Positions 1 to 8,012 are shown, numbered from the stretch's first letter. The stretch is 11,150 bases of DNA from VBAS01 sp965652775 (GCA_965652775.1 CBFGXP010000129.1:1-11150); one strand, 5' to 3'. Numbers and translations: made by a program. Notes: generated by a model from the letters alone, not told the origin.

Positions 1-37
1 AAGTGAAATTAATTGGACTCATTGAGTAGCTTAACTT

Positions 38-751
38 CTATTTGTTAATGGAGATATTAACAGTGTAGCTTCCCGACTCGAAAAATTCTATTTCCACTTC
101 TTCTGTTCCCATATTTAATTTTACTCTGAATGGAAAAATCACCTCTATCAGAGTAGTCTCTGTACTCTTCAGATGAGATTCAAGTGAGGTCAGTCGTTCA
201 TAATGGCCCTTTAACACTTGTACGTTTTCTACTCTGTAACGCGGCATTGTTGCACCAGAACTGGTTTGTGCTCCACCTGTAGTATTAATAACAACAATCT
301 TTATCCTGGCTAAAGGGTCAGAAGTATACTCTACTTCTACATCTCTTACCGACCCTGTTTTACCATGAATTATCCATGGCCTTTCATTTTTGCCTATATA
401 AGCGTCCTTTTTCCAATAGCCTTCAACTACACTGTCCGGAGCCCCGGCTCTTTTAAAAGTCATAATGCCCTTTCCTTCTCGAAGACCTTTGAGATATTTT
501 CCCTTGAAAACATTTTTGTTACTCCATGTGTAGGTTCCCTGGCCGTCAGGAATACCATTCTTGAATTCACCTTCATAAGTATCTGTACCAACAGCCTTCC
601 CCTGTCCATGTGCTTTATTTTTTTTACAATCACCGGTATATGTTCCTTTAAGGGATTCTCTGTCTACTTCACACTGGCTATATGCGCAAAAGGACAAAAA
701 AAGTAAAGCAATAATTACAGCTTTTGCCTTTAAAAAAATAGTTTTGGCCAT
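38..751 (-). CDS. Secreted MORN-repeat protein
   Basis: A 237-residue protein with a clear N-terminal export signal: Lys-rich start, then a hydrophobic stretch at about residues 11-22, with cleavage probably near AYSQ (23-26). There is no good lipobox, because Phe precedes Cys22. Residues about 37-113 hold at least three MORN-type repeats, recognisable from YEGEFKNGIPDGQGTY (59-74) and FKGKYLKGLREGKG (82-95). MORN repeats form an extended beta-hairpin stack, and in bacteria they are usually of unknown binding function. The C-terminal half (about 120-237) is a beta-rich region I do not recognise. The frame stays open upstream to a TTG at 781, but the ATG at 751 is preferred because it places the signal peptide at the very N-terminus. 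The gene is divergent from the M23 peptidase with 76 nt between them, and Cys27 and Cys42 could form a disulfide. Family assignment is firm and the role unknown. Confidence 0.85.
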   Translation of the reverse strand: MAKTIFLKAKAVIIALLFLSFCAYSQCEVDRESLKGTYTGDCKKNKAHGQGKAVGTDTYEGEFKNGIPDGQGTYTWSNKNVFKGKYLKGLREGKGIMTFKRAGAPDSVVEGYWKKDAYIGKNERPWIIHGKTGSVRDVEVEYTSDPLARIKIVVINTTGGAQTSSGATMPRYRVENVQVLKGHYERLTSLESHLKSTETTLIEVIFPFRVKLNMGTEEVEIEFFESGSYTVNISINK

Positions 752-827
752 GATGGGTTTATTTAGCCCGAATTTATGCAAATGAATAAAATAGTTGCGG
801 CAAGGTTTGTGTTAATTTGTTTCCTGA
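752..827. promoter_or_regulatory. Divergent intergenic region, MORN gene / M23 gene
   Basis: This 76-nt A/T-rich gap must hold the start signals of both divergent genes. Neither strand shows a full TTG-N20-TAnnTTTG match. The plus strand has TTAATTTG at 812-819, and the minus strand has TTCATTTG just ahead of the MORN start; each is one base off the -7 consensus and lacks a well-placed -33 TTG. No Shine-Dalgarno sequence precedes either start, as is usual in Bacteroidota. The location of the promoters is inferred from geometry only. Confidence 0.3.
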
Positions 828-2630
828 ATGAATAAAGGCAAGATTTCCATATTACAGGCTGCATTTACATTCTTTCTATTGGGATTTTTGAATGCTGAAA
901 GTCAAACTGGTGGCAGCACAAAGTATCCGCAAGGCTATTTTGGTAACCCCTTGCGAATTCCAATGTCACTTTCTGCAAATTTCGGTGAGCTGCGAACTAA
1001 TCACTGGCACATGGGTCTTGATCTGCGAACAGAACAAAAAGAAAATTACCCGGTACTTGCATCTGCTGATGGTTATGTATCACATATTGGCATCAGGCCG
1101 GCAAGTTTTGGAAAATTCATCATTATCACTCATCCGAATGGGTATTCCACTTTGTATGCTCATTTAAATCGCTTTTATCCTGAACTGGAGAAATATGTGC
1201 GAGAAAAACAAATGGAAAAAGAATCCTGGGCCATTGAGTTGGATTTTTCTGAGGATGATTTTAAAGTAAAGAAGGGCAAAGAGATCGGCAAAAGTGGTAA
1301 TACTGGCGGTTCACAGGGCCCTCATTTACATTTTGAAATAAGAGAAACCGACACTGATCGGAGTCTTAACCCGTTATTGTTTGGCATGCCTGTGCAGGAT
1401 AATGTTCCTCCTACTTTGTTAAAGCTTGCAATGTATGATCGCAGTATAAGTACATACGATCAGATGCCAAAGCTGTTTTCATTAAAGAAAACTGATAACG
1501 GCTACATCATTCCCAAAATGCCTGTATTAAAAACTGGCTTTAATAAATTGAGTTTTGCGATCCAGGCCGTTGACAAATTGACTGGTTCACCGAATGGTAA
1601 CGGGATCTATACCGCCCGAATTTTTAAAGATGATGAACGCATCGCCGAATTTGTTCTGGACCAGATCAATTATATCGAATCGGAGTATATCAATGCACAA
1701 ATAGACTATCGTTATTATAAAGCAGGCAGGGGATATCTTCAGCACATATCACCCATGCCAGCTACGGAAAGAAAAATTTATCATGTTTACAATGGTGACG
1801 GATTAATTCACCTGGACGATACATTGCCACATGCGATCACCATCCAGGTTGGAGATGCAAATGAAAATTTTTCAAGCATTAATTTTCTTCTTCAGCGTAA
1901 AGATGAACTGCAGATAAATAAACTTGTAGGCACCGAGGATAGCAAGTTTGTTCCTGGCTTTGTAAATGTTTTTGAAAAACCTGATTTCGAAGCTTACCTG
2001 CCTGAGGGATGTATATACGATACAATTCAGTCACTCTATTTTCGTACTAATGCAACGGCACCAAACGCAGTTTCTGCTTTGCACCAGTTAAAGGATAACA
2101 GTTATCCCGTGCATGACGAAATGACCATTAAGATCAAACCAATCATACCTATCAAGCCTGAATGGCGTGATAAAATTGTGATTCAACGGAATGCCGGTAA
2201 TGCAATATTGAAACCGGTATGGCAGGGTGAATGGCTTTCCGCAAAAACCGGAGCATTCGGATCTTTTGTTGCATTGGTTGACCTGGTACCGCCACAAATA
2301 AACAACCCCGGCAAAGGCGATACGATCGATTTAAGCCCTTCATCAAGAATTGTGTTTACACCTACTGATAATTCAGGTATAAAAAATTTTCGTGCTGAGC
2401 TGGATGGCAACTGGCTTATGTTCACAAATGATAAAGGAAGAAGCTGGATATATAACTTCGATGAGCAATGCCCGTTTGGTGTGCATCATTTGAAGGTACG
2501 GGTGGAAGACATAGTTGGGAATGTAACCGAAAAAACATGGTGGTTTAAAAGATATCCTTACACGCCACCAAAGAAAAAAATATATAAAAAGAAAAAATCG
2601 ACTAAGAAACCCGTAAAGAAAAAGAAATAA
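828..2630 (+). CDS. Secreted M23-family metallopeptidase (LytM type)
   Basis: A 600-residue exported zinc peptidase that probably cuts peptidoglycan cross-bridges or stem peptides. A signal peptide covers about residues 1-26. The LytM domain lies at about 40-185. Its zinc and catalytic residues are all visible: HMGLD (His61, Asp65), the YAHL His112, and HLH at 166-168. Between His112 and the VKKGKEIG segment there is an acidic insertion of roughly 30 residues, which lengthens a loop over the active site; I believe this is common in Bacteroidota M23 proteins. The rest is beta-rich. Residues about 487-577 (from DLVPPQINNP to TWWF) resemble an Ig-like fold, and the last 19 residues are almost all Lys with a few Tyr, Thr, Pro and Ser. 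Such a tail could bind anionic cell-wall polymer or lipopolysaccharide, but that is inference. The start codon is ATG directly ahead of the signal peptide. The peroxidase pseudogene follows 11 nt later on the same strand, so the two were probably once co-transcribed. Confidence 0.92.
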   Translation: MNKGKISILQAAFTFFLLGFLNAESQTGGSTKYPQGYFGNPLRIPMSLSANFGELRTNHWHMGLDLRTEQKENYPVLASADGYVSHIGIRPASFGKFIIITHPNGYSTLYAHLNRFYPELEKYVREKQMEKESWAIELDFSEDDFKVKKGKEIGKSGNTGGSQGPHLHFEIRETDTDRSLNPLLFGMPVQDNVPPTLLKLAMYDRSISTYDQMPKLFSLKKTDNGYIIPKMPVLKTGFNKLSFAIQAVDKLTGSPNGNGIYTARIFKDDERIAEFVLDQINYIESEYINAQIDYRYYKAGRGYLQHISPMPATERKIYHVYNGDGLIHLDDTLPHAITIQVGDANENFSSINFLLQRKDELQINKLVGTEDSKFVPGFVNVFEKPDFEAYLPEGCIYDTIQSLYFRTNATAPNAVSALHQLKDNSYPVHDEMTIKIKPIIPIKPEWRDKIVIQRNAGNAILKPVWQGEWLSAKTGAFGSFVALVDLVPPQINNPGKGDTIDLSPSSRIVFTPTDNSGIKNFRAELDGNWLMFTNDKGRSWIYNFDEQCPFGVHHLKVRVEDIVGNVTEKTWWFKRYPYTPPKKKIYKKKKSTKKPVKKKK

Positions 2631-2641
2631 TTAAGAATAAG

Positions 2642-3108
2642 ATGGGAACGCTGCGGGAAGGCGATAAAGCACCAATATTTTCCGGCAAAGACCAGGATGG
2701 CAAAAAGATCTCGTTAATTGATTATACAGGGAAAAAATCAATACTGTATTTCTATTCAGAAGCAGGATCGCCCATTGTACAATAGAATCGTGCAGTCTCA
2801 GGGATAATTATTCTTTGCTAAAGAAAAAAAGGATTTGACGTGTCAGGGATAAGTCCTGATGACGAGAAAACCCAAAAGAATTTTGAAATAAAGTATACAC
2901 TTCCCTTTCCACTCATTGCAGATAACGGGCATAAGATCACGACACTTTATGGAGTTCATGCCATGAAAAAACTATTTGGTCGTTGACATATGGGCATCCT
3001 GCGCACAACATTGTTATCGATAAAAAAGGAGTTATCTGTAAGGTCTTCGATAGGTCGAGAAACAAGGCGCATGCCCAGGAAATTCTGAAGGCCTGGGGTG
3101 ACCTGTAA
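2642..3108 (+). pseudogene. bcp: Decayed thiol peroxidase (Bcp/PrxQ peroxiredoxin)
   Basis: Spliced across frames, this 467-nt stretch reads as a near full-length Bcp of about 155 residues. It opens with MGTLREGDKAPIFSGKDQDG and later reads GISPDDEK, LPFPLIAD, YGVHAMKKLFGR, MGILRTT and VIDKKGVICKVFD, ending at TAA 3106-3108. Four lesions are seen. One base is missing near 2774-2775, just before the peroxidatic Cys codon (2776-2778), which sends the frame into TAG at 2783. One extra A lies in the A-run 2824-2830, restoring the first frame. An in-frame TGA sits at 2984-2986. A base is missing near 3011-3012. The intact family reduces peroxides with a Pro-x-x-x-Thr-x-x-Cys motif; here Pro and Thr have become Ser (YFYSEAGSP), so the active site has also drifted. 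The longest product from the ATG is 47 residues and would lack the catalytic Cys. It follows the M23 gene by 11 nt. Assembly error could explain single indels but not the substitutions plus the TGA. Confidence 0.85.
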
Positions 3109-3165
3109 ACTCTTTCCTTATCCTTTCTCCCCACGTTGAGGCAGTTAATCTACCAACTTAGGCGA

Positions 3166-3196
3166 TTGTAATAAAAATTGTAAGGGATCATTTTTG
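3166..3196 (+). promoter_or_regulatory. Candidate Bacteroidota promoter upstream of kinase operon
   Basis: TTG at 3166-3168 is followed after exactly 20 nt by CATTTTTG at 3189-3196. This is one mismatch from the Bacteroidota pair TTG / TAnnTTTG with the expected spacing. Transcription would start near 3200 and give a leader of about 165 nt that runs through the hairpin at 3274-3313. That makes it either a promoter whose leader is attenuated or a chance match, so confidence is low. Confidence 0.35.
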
Positions 3197-3273
3197 CATC
3201 ATATTGATCAAAGGACCATTTTACCATTAAACCTTTTTCATTTTGTCAATAAAGACGTTTTAATTGATAGTAG

Positions 3274-3313
3274 ATCCGCCCCGATTCAATCGGGCCGGAT
3301 ATTTTCTTTTTTG
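3274..3313 (+). terminator. Intrinsic terminator-like hairpin
   Basis: ATCCG (3274-3278) pairs with CGGAT (3296-3300), and CCCGA (3280-3284) pairs with TCGGG (3290-3294). One C/C mismatch separates the two stem parts and the loop is TTCAA. The stem is directly followed by ATTTTCTTTTTTG, a strong T-rich tail on the plus strand. It most simply ends transcription from the M23 gene and the peroxidase remnant before the kinase operon. Its position inside the possible leader of the kinase operon leaves an attenuation role open. Confidence 0.75.
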
Positions 3314-3367
3314 ATCGCAAAAGGCACTCTGGCTATTTGATTAATTTTAATAGTCGATTTTCTACTT

Positions 3368-6300
3368 ATGAAGATGAGATTGATAGTATTTCTTGTTTTG
3401 CTTATCATCGGCCAGTTTTCCGATGCACAAGCTCCTTCATTATATTTCAACCGTATTACTGCACAAAATGGCTTATCCCACAACAAAGTCAATTGTATTT
3501 TACAGGATCAGCGCGGATTTATCTGGATGGGAACAGATGATGGATTGAACCGGTATGATGGGCGCAGGTTTGTTGTATTCAGGCATGAGCCAGCAAATAA
3601 AAGCAGTATATCAGGAAATATCATTACCGATATTGCGGAAGATGAAAAAGGTGTTTTATGGATTGCGACTGCCGATGGAGGACTTTCAAAGTATGACTAT
3701 CGTCTATCACCGGATAAACAGTTTAAGCAATATCGGAACATACCCGGGGATCAAAATTCTATTCCTGTCAATATTATTAATGATCTTTTACAGGATAGTT
3801 ATGGTCATCTCTGGCTGGCTACCGGTGGTTATTCTGTGTTACGATTCAATAAATCAACAGAACGATTTGAAAAACTGGATCCCAACAGCAGAAGAACAGC
3901 ATTAAAGATGTGTCTTGATTCAAAAGGAATGTTATGGGTCGGCGCCCAGGGCGGAAGTATTTTAAAAATAAATACAAAAACACTTGCTTACGAAATCGAT
4001 CCAAGGTACCTCAACCTATACAGCGGTTTGCCACATGCTACGGTGACTGCATTATATAAAGATTCCAATGATCATATTTGGTTTGGTTCCTGGGATAATG
4101 TACTATATCGCTACAATGCAGTCACCCAACGTGAAGAAGTATTTAATCAAAGCTCTTCTGCTTCATTTCCCGTAGATGAAGCAACTTCTTTTTCTGAAGA
4201 CAATGAAAAAAGATTATGGATCGGTGGCCGGTATGCCGGCCTTACAATTTATGACAGGGACCAAAACCAGTTTTTTAACTATCGTTATGATCCTTCAAAA
4301 GAAGGTAGCATTGCTGATGACCAGGTCAATTGCATTTTCCGTTGCCGGAACGGAATGTTTTGGATCGGCACAAATAAAGGAGTAAGTGTTTATAATCCTT
4401 TGCAACATTATTTTGTTCAGACTTTTTTACCTGCGACCGACAAAAAAATTACCATCTATGATTTTTTTAAGGAAAAGAACGGTGATCTGTGGATCGGCAC
4501 AAGTAATGGGATCTATATTCAAAAAAATGGCGAAAAGAACTTCATACACCGGCCACTTTCTTATAAAGGAGAATCACTTTCAGTAACAAAATTCTTTTCA
4601 GATTCAAAAGGCAATTTTTATCTCGGCACTAATTACTCCTTGTTTATCTATGATAAAAGTACAGACCGGATTTCATTGTTACCTGGTACAGAGAAAGACC
4701 CCGTGATTGGAAAGATCATTGATTCAAGGGTCGTGTCAATTACAGAAGCTATCATTGAAGGGAACCCCGTACTGCTTATCTCCCCTTATGGACATTTCCT
4801 CGCTTATTATGATTATGGTTCAAAAACCTGGGTTTCAAGAATGGACACCGTAAAGAAGATCATTCAGCAGTTTAATTTAAAAGACAATCTTATTCGCAAA
4901 TTTTACCGAAGCAGGAATGATCAGCTATGGTTGGCGACCGGCAAAATGGGATTGGCTGAGTGGACCAACAATTCATTGCCTAAGTTAAACTTCCTGGCAA
5001 ACAACCCGGCTGTAGCCGGAACGATCAGTAATGATAATGTGTATGACATTATTGAGGATGCAAAAAATAATCTTTGGGTAAGCACTTATGGGGGCGGGCT
5101 TAATTATTTCGACACAAGATCCAAAAAATTTGAACATATAGGGGCTACAAATAATCTTCTTGAAGGAATACAAATAGACGATAAAGAACAGATCTGGATG
5201 ATAAGCAATGGCAACCTGCATAAATATAACCCTCATACAAAAAGTTATAACAGCTTTTCACTTCCCGATCTTGAAAAATCAGGGGGTGTAAGAGGAAATA
5301 TTTTTAAGGACAGTCTCGGTTTCATGTATGCAGCCGGACTTAATTATTTTATTCGTTTCAAACCTGAGGCAATAGATGACCGGGCCAGTCAGCCCAAGAT
5401 CTATTTAACAGACTTTAAGATTTTTAATACTTCTTATAGTCAATTACTATCGCAATCGCAGATCCCACTTCGTTATAAGCAAAATTATTTCACTATAGAA
5501 TTTGCAGCACCTGAGTTTAAAACCGGGCAGGTGCAGTATTCTTATATGCTTGAAGGATGGGATAAGGATTGGATAGAAGCCGGCGACCGCAATTTTGCTA
5601 ATTATTCTAATCTTGATGGAGGCAATTATACTTTCAAAGTCAGAGCTGCAAATAAAAAAGGAAACTGGGGCAACGAAGTTGCTTCACTCGCAATTCGTAT
5701 TGTCCCCCCATTCCGGAAGACGCCCCTCTTTTTCATTCTTTGTGGCGCTGTAGTAGCCTTGATCATTTATTTAATGTATCGCTACAGAATAAAAGAACTG
5801 TTGAAACGTCAGGCAATACGAAACAGGATAGCCCAGGACCTGCATGACAGCGTTGGGTCAACACTTAGCAGCATTTCCGTTTATAGTCAGGTGGCAAAAA
5901 TTCAATACGAACGGGGAAATAACGCTGAGTTAAAACATGTGCTTGACAGGATCGGTGTTACATCCACCGATATGATCTCTGAAATGAATGATATCGTCTG
6001 GGCGTTGAACCCGCAAAACGATAACATGGAAAAGATAGTTCAGCGCATGGAATCTTTTGCGAAGCCATTATTGAAAACAAAAAATATTTCCTGCGATTTC
6101 AACTATGACCCTGCCGTTTTGCATTTGAATCTTTCAATGGAAAAAAGAAAGAATTTCTACCTGATATTCAAAGAAGCTATAAATAATGTGTTGAAGTATT
6201 CGAATTGTAAAAATCTCGGGATCTCGATACAATTAGTCAATCAGCAAATAGAATTGTTAGTAAAGGATGATGGGCATGGGTTTGATAAAGAACAGTTGAA

Positions 6301-6439
6301 AACGATCGCTGCCAGGTCTATGTCTGGTAATGGCTTGAATAATATGAAAAGAAGAGCTGAGGAAATGGACGGGTCCTGTGATATACAAAGCGAAATAGGG
6401 AAAGGAACAACTGTTCATTTGCGATTTCCAATCACCTGA
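3368..6439 (+). CDS. Two-propeller sensor histidine kinase (Reg_prop, Y_Y_Y, HisKA_3)
   Basis: A 1023-residue membrane sensor kinase. A signal peptide covers about 1-20 (cleavage near SDA/Q). Residues about 26-670 hold some 14 Reg_prop blades, each marked by motifs such as GFIWMGTDDGLNRYD, GVLWIATADGG, GMFWIGTNKG and NNLWVSTYGGG, giving two seven-bladed propellers. A Y_Y_Y domain follows (about 702-783) with a single membrane helix at about 787-806. The cytoplasmic part has a HisKA_3 dimerisation domain with phospho-acceptor His826 (QDLHDSVGS) and a HATPase_c domain: N box with Glu936, Asn939 and Asn940, G1 DDGHGFD (967-973), G2 GNGL (987-990). There is no receiver or AraC domain, so this is a plain kinase and not a hybrid. 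The response regulator 54 nt downstream is its obvious partner. In related Bacteroidota sensors the propeller/Y_Y_Y part senses a periplasmic ligand, often a glycan fragment, but no SusC/SusD or glycosidase gene is present here, so the signal is unknown. A second ATG lies two codons in. Confidence 0.95.
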   Translation: MKMRLIVFLVLLIIGQFSDAQAPSLYFNRITAQNGLSHNKVNCILQDQRGFIWMGTDDGLNRYDGRRFVVFRHEPANKSSISGNIITDIAEDEKGVLWIATADGGLSKYDYRLSPDKQFKQYRNIPGDQNSIPVNIINDLLQDSYGHLWLATGGYSVLRFNKSTERFEKLDPNSRRTALKMCLDSKGMLWVGAQGGSILKINTKTLAYEIDPRYLNLYSGLPHATVTALYKDSNDHIWFGSWDNVLYRYNAVTQREEVFNQSSSASFPVDEATSFSEDNEKRLWIGGRYAGLTIYDRDQNQFFNYRYDPSKEGSIADDQVNCIFRCRNGMFWIGTNKGVSVYNPLQHYFVQTFLPATDKKITIYDFFKEKNGDLWIGTSNGIYIQKNGEKNFIHRPLSYKGESLSVTKFFSDSKGNFYLGTNYSLFIYDKSTDRISLLPGTEKDPVIGKIIDSRVVSITEAIIEGNPVLLISPYGHFLAYYDYGSKTWVSRMDTVKKIIQQFNLKDNLIRKFYRSRNDQLWLATGKMGLAEWTNNSLPKLNFLANNPAVAGTISNDNVYDIIEDAKNNLWVSTYGGGLNYFDTRSKKFEHIGATNNLLEGIQIDDKEQIWMISNGNLHKYNPHTKSYNSFSLPDLEKSGGVRGNIFKDSLGFMYAAGLNYFIRFKPEAIDDRASQPKIYLTDFKIFNTSYSQLLSQSQIPLRYKQNYFTIEFAAPEFKTGQVQYSYMLEGWDKDWIEAGDRNFANYSNLDGGNYTFKVRAANKKGNWGNEVASLAIRIVPPFRKTPLFFILCGAVVALIIYLMYRYRIKELLKRQAIRNRIAQDLHDSVGSTLSSISVYSQVAKIQYERGNNAELKHVLDRIGVTSTDMISEMNDIVWALNPQNDNMEKIVQRMESFAKPLLKTKNISCDFNYDPAVLHLNLSMEKRKNFYLIFKEAINNVLKYSNCKNLGISIQLVNQQIELLVKDDGHGFDKEQLKTIAARSMSGNGLNNMKRRAEEMDGSCDIQSEIGKGTTVHLRFPIT

Positions 6440-6448
6440 TTCGGTGAT
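6431..6448 (+). other. Short stem-loop across the kinase stop codon
   Basis: ATCACC (6431-6436) and GGTGAT (6443-6448) are perfect complements around a 6-nt loop that contains the TGA stop. A T-run follows 12 nt later, at 6461-6466. This is too far for a classical terminator, and the regulator gene is 54 nt downstream on the same strand. It could trim or stabilise the kinase-regulator transcript, or be chance. Confidence 0.3.
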
Positions 6449-6493
6449 AGGGTAAAAGGTATTTTTTGCTGAACTTTACGGGAACTAACTGAA

Positions 6494-7141
6494 ATGAGTT
6501 TACGAATCACCATATTTGATGATAACAAAAACATTCGCGAAAGTATAAACATGCTACTTGGCACTGTGCCCGGACTTGAAGTAACAGGGTCTTATAGTCA
6601 TGTATTGGATTGTATAAACGATATAAAAGAATCAAAGCCTGATGTAGTGCTGATGGATATTGAAATGCCTGGGATGTCGGGAATAGAAGCAGTGAAAGCT
6701 ATTAAAAAGGAGTTTCCACAGATTCAAGTGTTAATGCAAACAGTTTTCGAAGACGATGACCGGGTATTTGATTCTATTTGTGCCGGGGCTTCTGGGTACA
6801 TTTTAAAAAATCATTTGAATACAAAATTGGTTGAAGCTATACAGGAATTGCAATATGGCGGTTCACCAATGAGCCCATCGATTGCCCGCAAAGTGCTTAA
6901 CAAAATGCAGCAAATACCTCAGCATATAAAGCATGAAGTAGCCCCGGACTATAATCTTACCTCTCGTGAAAAAGAAGTACTGGCCTGTATTGTTGAAGGG
7001 CTGGCGTATAAAATGATCGCAGATAAATTGGATATCAGTTATGAAACTGTACGTAGCCACGTAAAAAAGATATATGAGAAGCTTCATGTTGCTTCGCTAA
7101 CCGAGGTGGTTGCCAAAGCGATAAACCAGCGCATCGTGTAA
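6494..7141 (+). CDS. NarL/FixJ-type response regulator
   Basis: A 215-residue regulator with a receiver domain (about 1-120) and a C-terminal LuxR-type helix-turn-helix (about 150-215). The receiver has all the expected residues: acidic pair Asp9-Asp10, phospho-acceptor Asp55 (VLMDIEMPGMSG), switch Thr83 and conserved Lys105 (GYILKN). The HTH carries LTSREKEVLACIVEGL, then KMIADKLDISYETVRSHVKKI, the normal GerE/LuxR pattern. HisKA_3 kinases characteristically pair with this class of regulator, and the kinase gene lies 54 nt upstream on the same strand, so phosphotransfer from its His826 is the natural reading. DNA targets cannot be read from the sequence. The downstream PhzF gene starts 16 nt after the stop and is probably in the same transcript. 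The length is normal for the family and nothing is broken. Confidence 0.95.
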   Translation: MSLRITIFDDNKNIRESINMLLGTVPGLEVTGSYSHVLDCINDIKESKPDVVLMDIEMPGMSGIEAVKAIKKEFPQIQVLMQTVFEDDDRVFDSICAGASGYILKNHLNTKLVEAIQELQYGGSPMSPSIARKVLNKMQQIPQHIKHEVAPDYNLTSREKEVLACIVEGLAYKMIADKLDISYETVRSHVKKIYEKLHVASLTEVVAKAINQRIV

Positions 7142-7157
7142 TTAATAGGGTTTGCCT

Positions 7158-7964
7158 ATGGAAATTTTTTTTATCAATTCATTCACGTCTGAAAAATTCA
7201 AAGGCAATCCAACGGCAGTTTGTCTTACTGATAAAAAGTTGAATGCTGATACGGCATCATCTCTTGCAAAAGAGTTTAATTTGCCCGTTACTGCATTTGT
7301 CGAGTTCGGGCAACATCAAAATATATTCCCGATCCGGTATTTTACGCCGACACAGGAAATCCCCGCCTGTGGTCATGCTACTCTTGCATCTGTAAAAGCA
7401 GTAGTCGATAGATTTTCAATTGATGCTCCCTCCTTTAAAACTATTGAAAATATTATTCTTCACACTCACATTCGTGATAACGTCATCACTATGACATATC
7501 CAAAATACCAGCTAAGAGATTGTTCGATATCTAATACTCTGTTGCAATGCCTCAAAATTCCCGCTTATAGATCGGCAGGAATCTGTGCTGAACTTGAGGC
7601 GCTTTTTATAGAATTAGATGACCCGACACTTTTAAAATCCATTCAACCTGATTTTGAAAAACTGGTTGCAAGTAATGATAAAATAATCGAAGTGGTGATC
7701 ACTTCTTTATCTGGCGATAATAATTATGATTTTATTCTTCGTGCATTTTGTCCTTGGATCGGTATCAATGAAGATCCGGCAACAGGTTCCGTTCATTCAG
7801 TGCTTGCGGATTTTTGGAAAACAAGACTCAACAAAACAAATTTCAAAGCTTACCAGGCGTCTCAGCGTGGCGGCGAAGTTTTTGTAACGGCTTTACGCGA
7901 CAAAGTTCAGATCGGCGGAAGGGCAACCGTGGTATCAATGAAAGAAATATTACTTGATCGCTAA
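7158..7964 (+). CDS. PhzF-family isomerase/epimerase-like enzyme
   Basis: A 268-residue member of the PhzF fold family (diaminopimelate epimerase-like), whose characterised members isomerise or epimerise small acids such as the phenazine precursor DHHA. Visible family motifs are FKGNPTAV (14-21), RYFTPTQEIPACGHAT (60-75) with the catalytic Glu67, GINEDPATGSVHS (202-214) and QRGGEV. Typical members read SETAF at the active-site loop, whereas here it is PVTAF (43-47), so the usual Ser-Glu pair is missing. That may alter substrate choice, and I would not assign a reaction. There are no phenazine genes nearby, and most Bacteroidota homologues have unknown substrates. The frame extends to a TTG at 7152, but the ATG at 7158 fits the family N-terminus (MEIFFINSFTSEKF). 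It lies 16 nt behind the response regulator and is probably co-transcribed with it. Cytoplasmic, with no signal peptide. Confidence 0.9.
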   Translation: MEIFFINSFTSEKFKGNPTAVCLTDKKLNADTASSLAKEFNLPVTAFVEFGQHQNIFPIRYFTPTQEIPACGHATLASVKAVVDRFSIDAPSFKTIENIILHTHIRDNVITMTYPKYQLRDCSISNTLLQCLKIPAYRSAGICAELEALFIELDDPTLLKSIQPDFEKLVASNDKIIEVVITSLSGDNNYDFILRAFCPWIGINEDPATGSVHSVLADFWKTRLNKTNFKAYQASQRGGEVFVTALRDKVQIGGRATVVSMKEILLDR

Positions 7965-8012
7965 CGGGCACACTCTTTAATCATATCACCGGTTTTGGGG
8001 TTCTGGAATACT

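Larger units (their letters stand above)
3109..3367. other. Intergenic region upstream of the sensor kinase operon
   Basis: A 259-nt A/T-rich gap with no credible coding frame on either strand. It holds a candidate promoter (3166-3196) and a strong hairpin with a T-rich tail (3274-3313), described separately. The final 54 nt before the kinase ATG carry no convincing -33/-7 pair. Confidence 0.6.

Noticed and set aside
365..706. 113-residue plus-strand frame
   Set aside because: It is antisense to the MORN-repeat gene, which has a signal peptide and clear repeats; the plus-strand translation shows no family features.
752..781. Upstream extension of the MORN protein to a TTG start at 781
   Set aside because: It would place ten extra residues ahead of an otherwise typical signal peptide, and the ATG at 751 fits better.
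2937..3134. 65-residue minus-strand frame over the peroxidase remnant
   Set aside because: The plus strand carries recognisable Bcp sequence through the same region, so the minus frame is a by-product.
3368..7141. Hybrid two-component system of the fused type
   Set aside because: The kinase ends with its ATPase domain and a clear stop at 6437-6439. The receiver lies in a separate gene with its own ATG and a LuxR output, not an AraC domain fused to the sensor.
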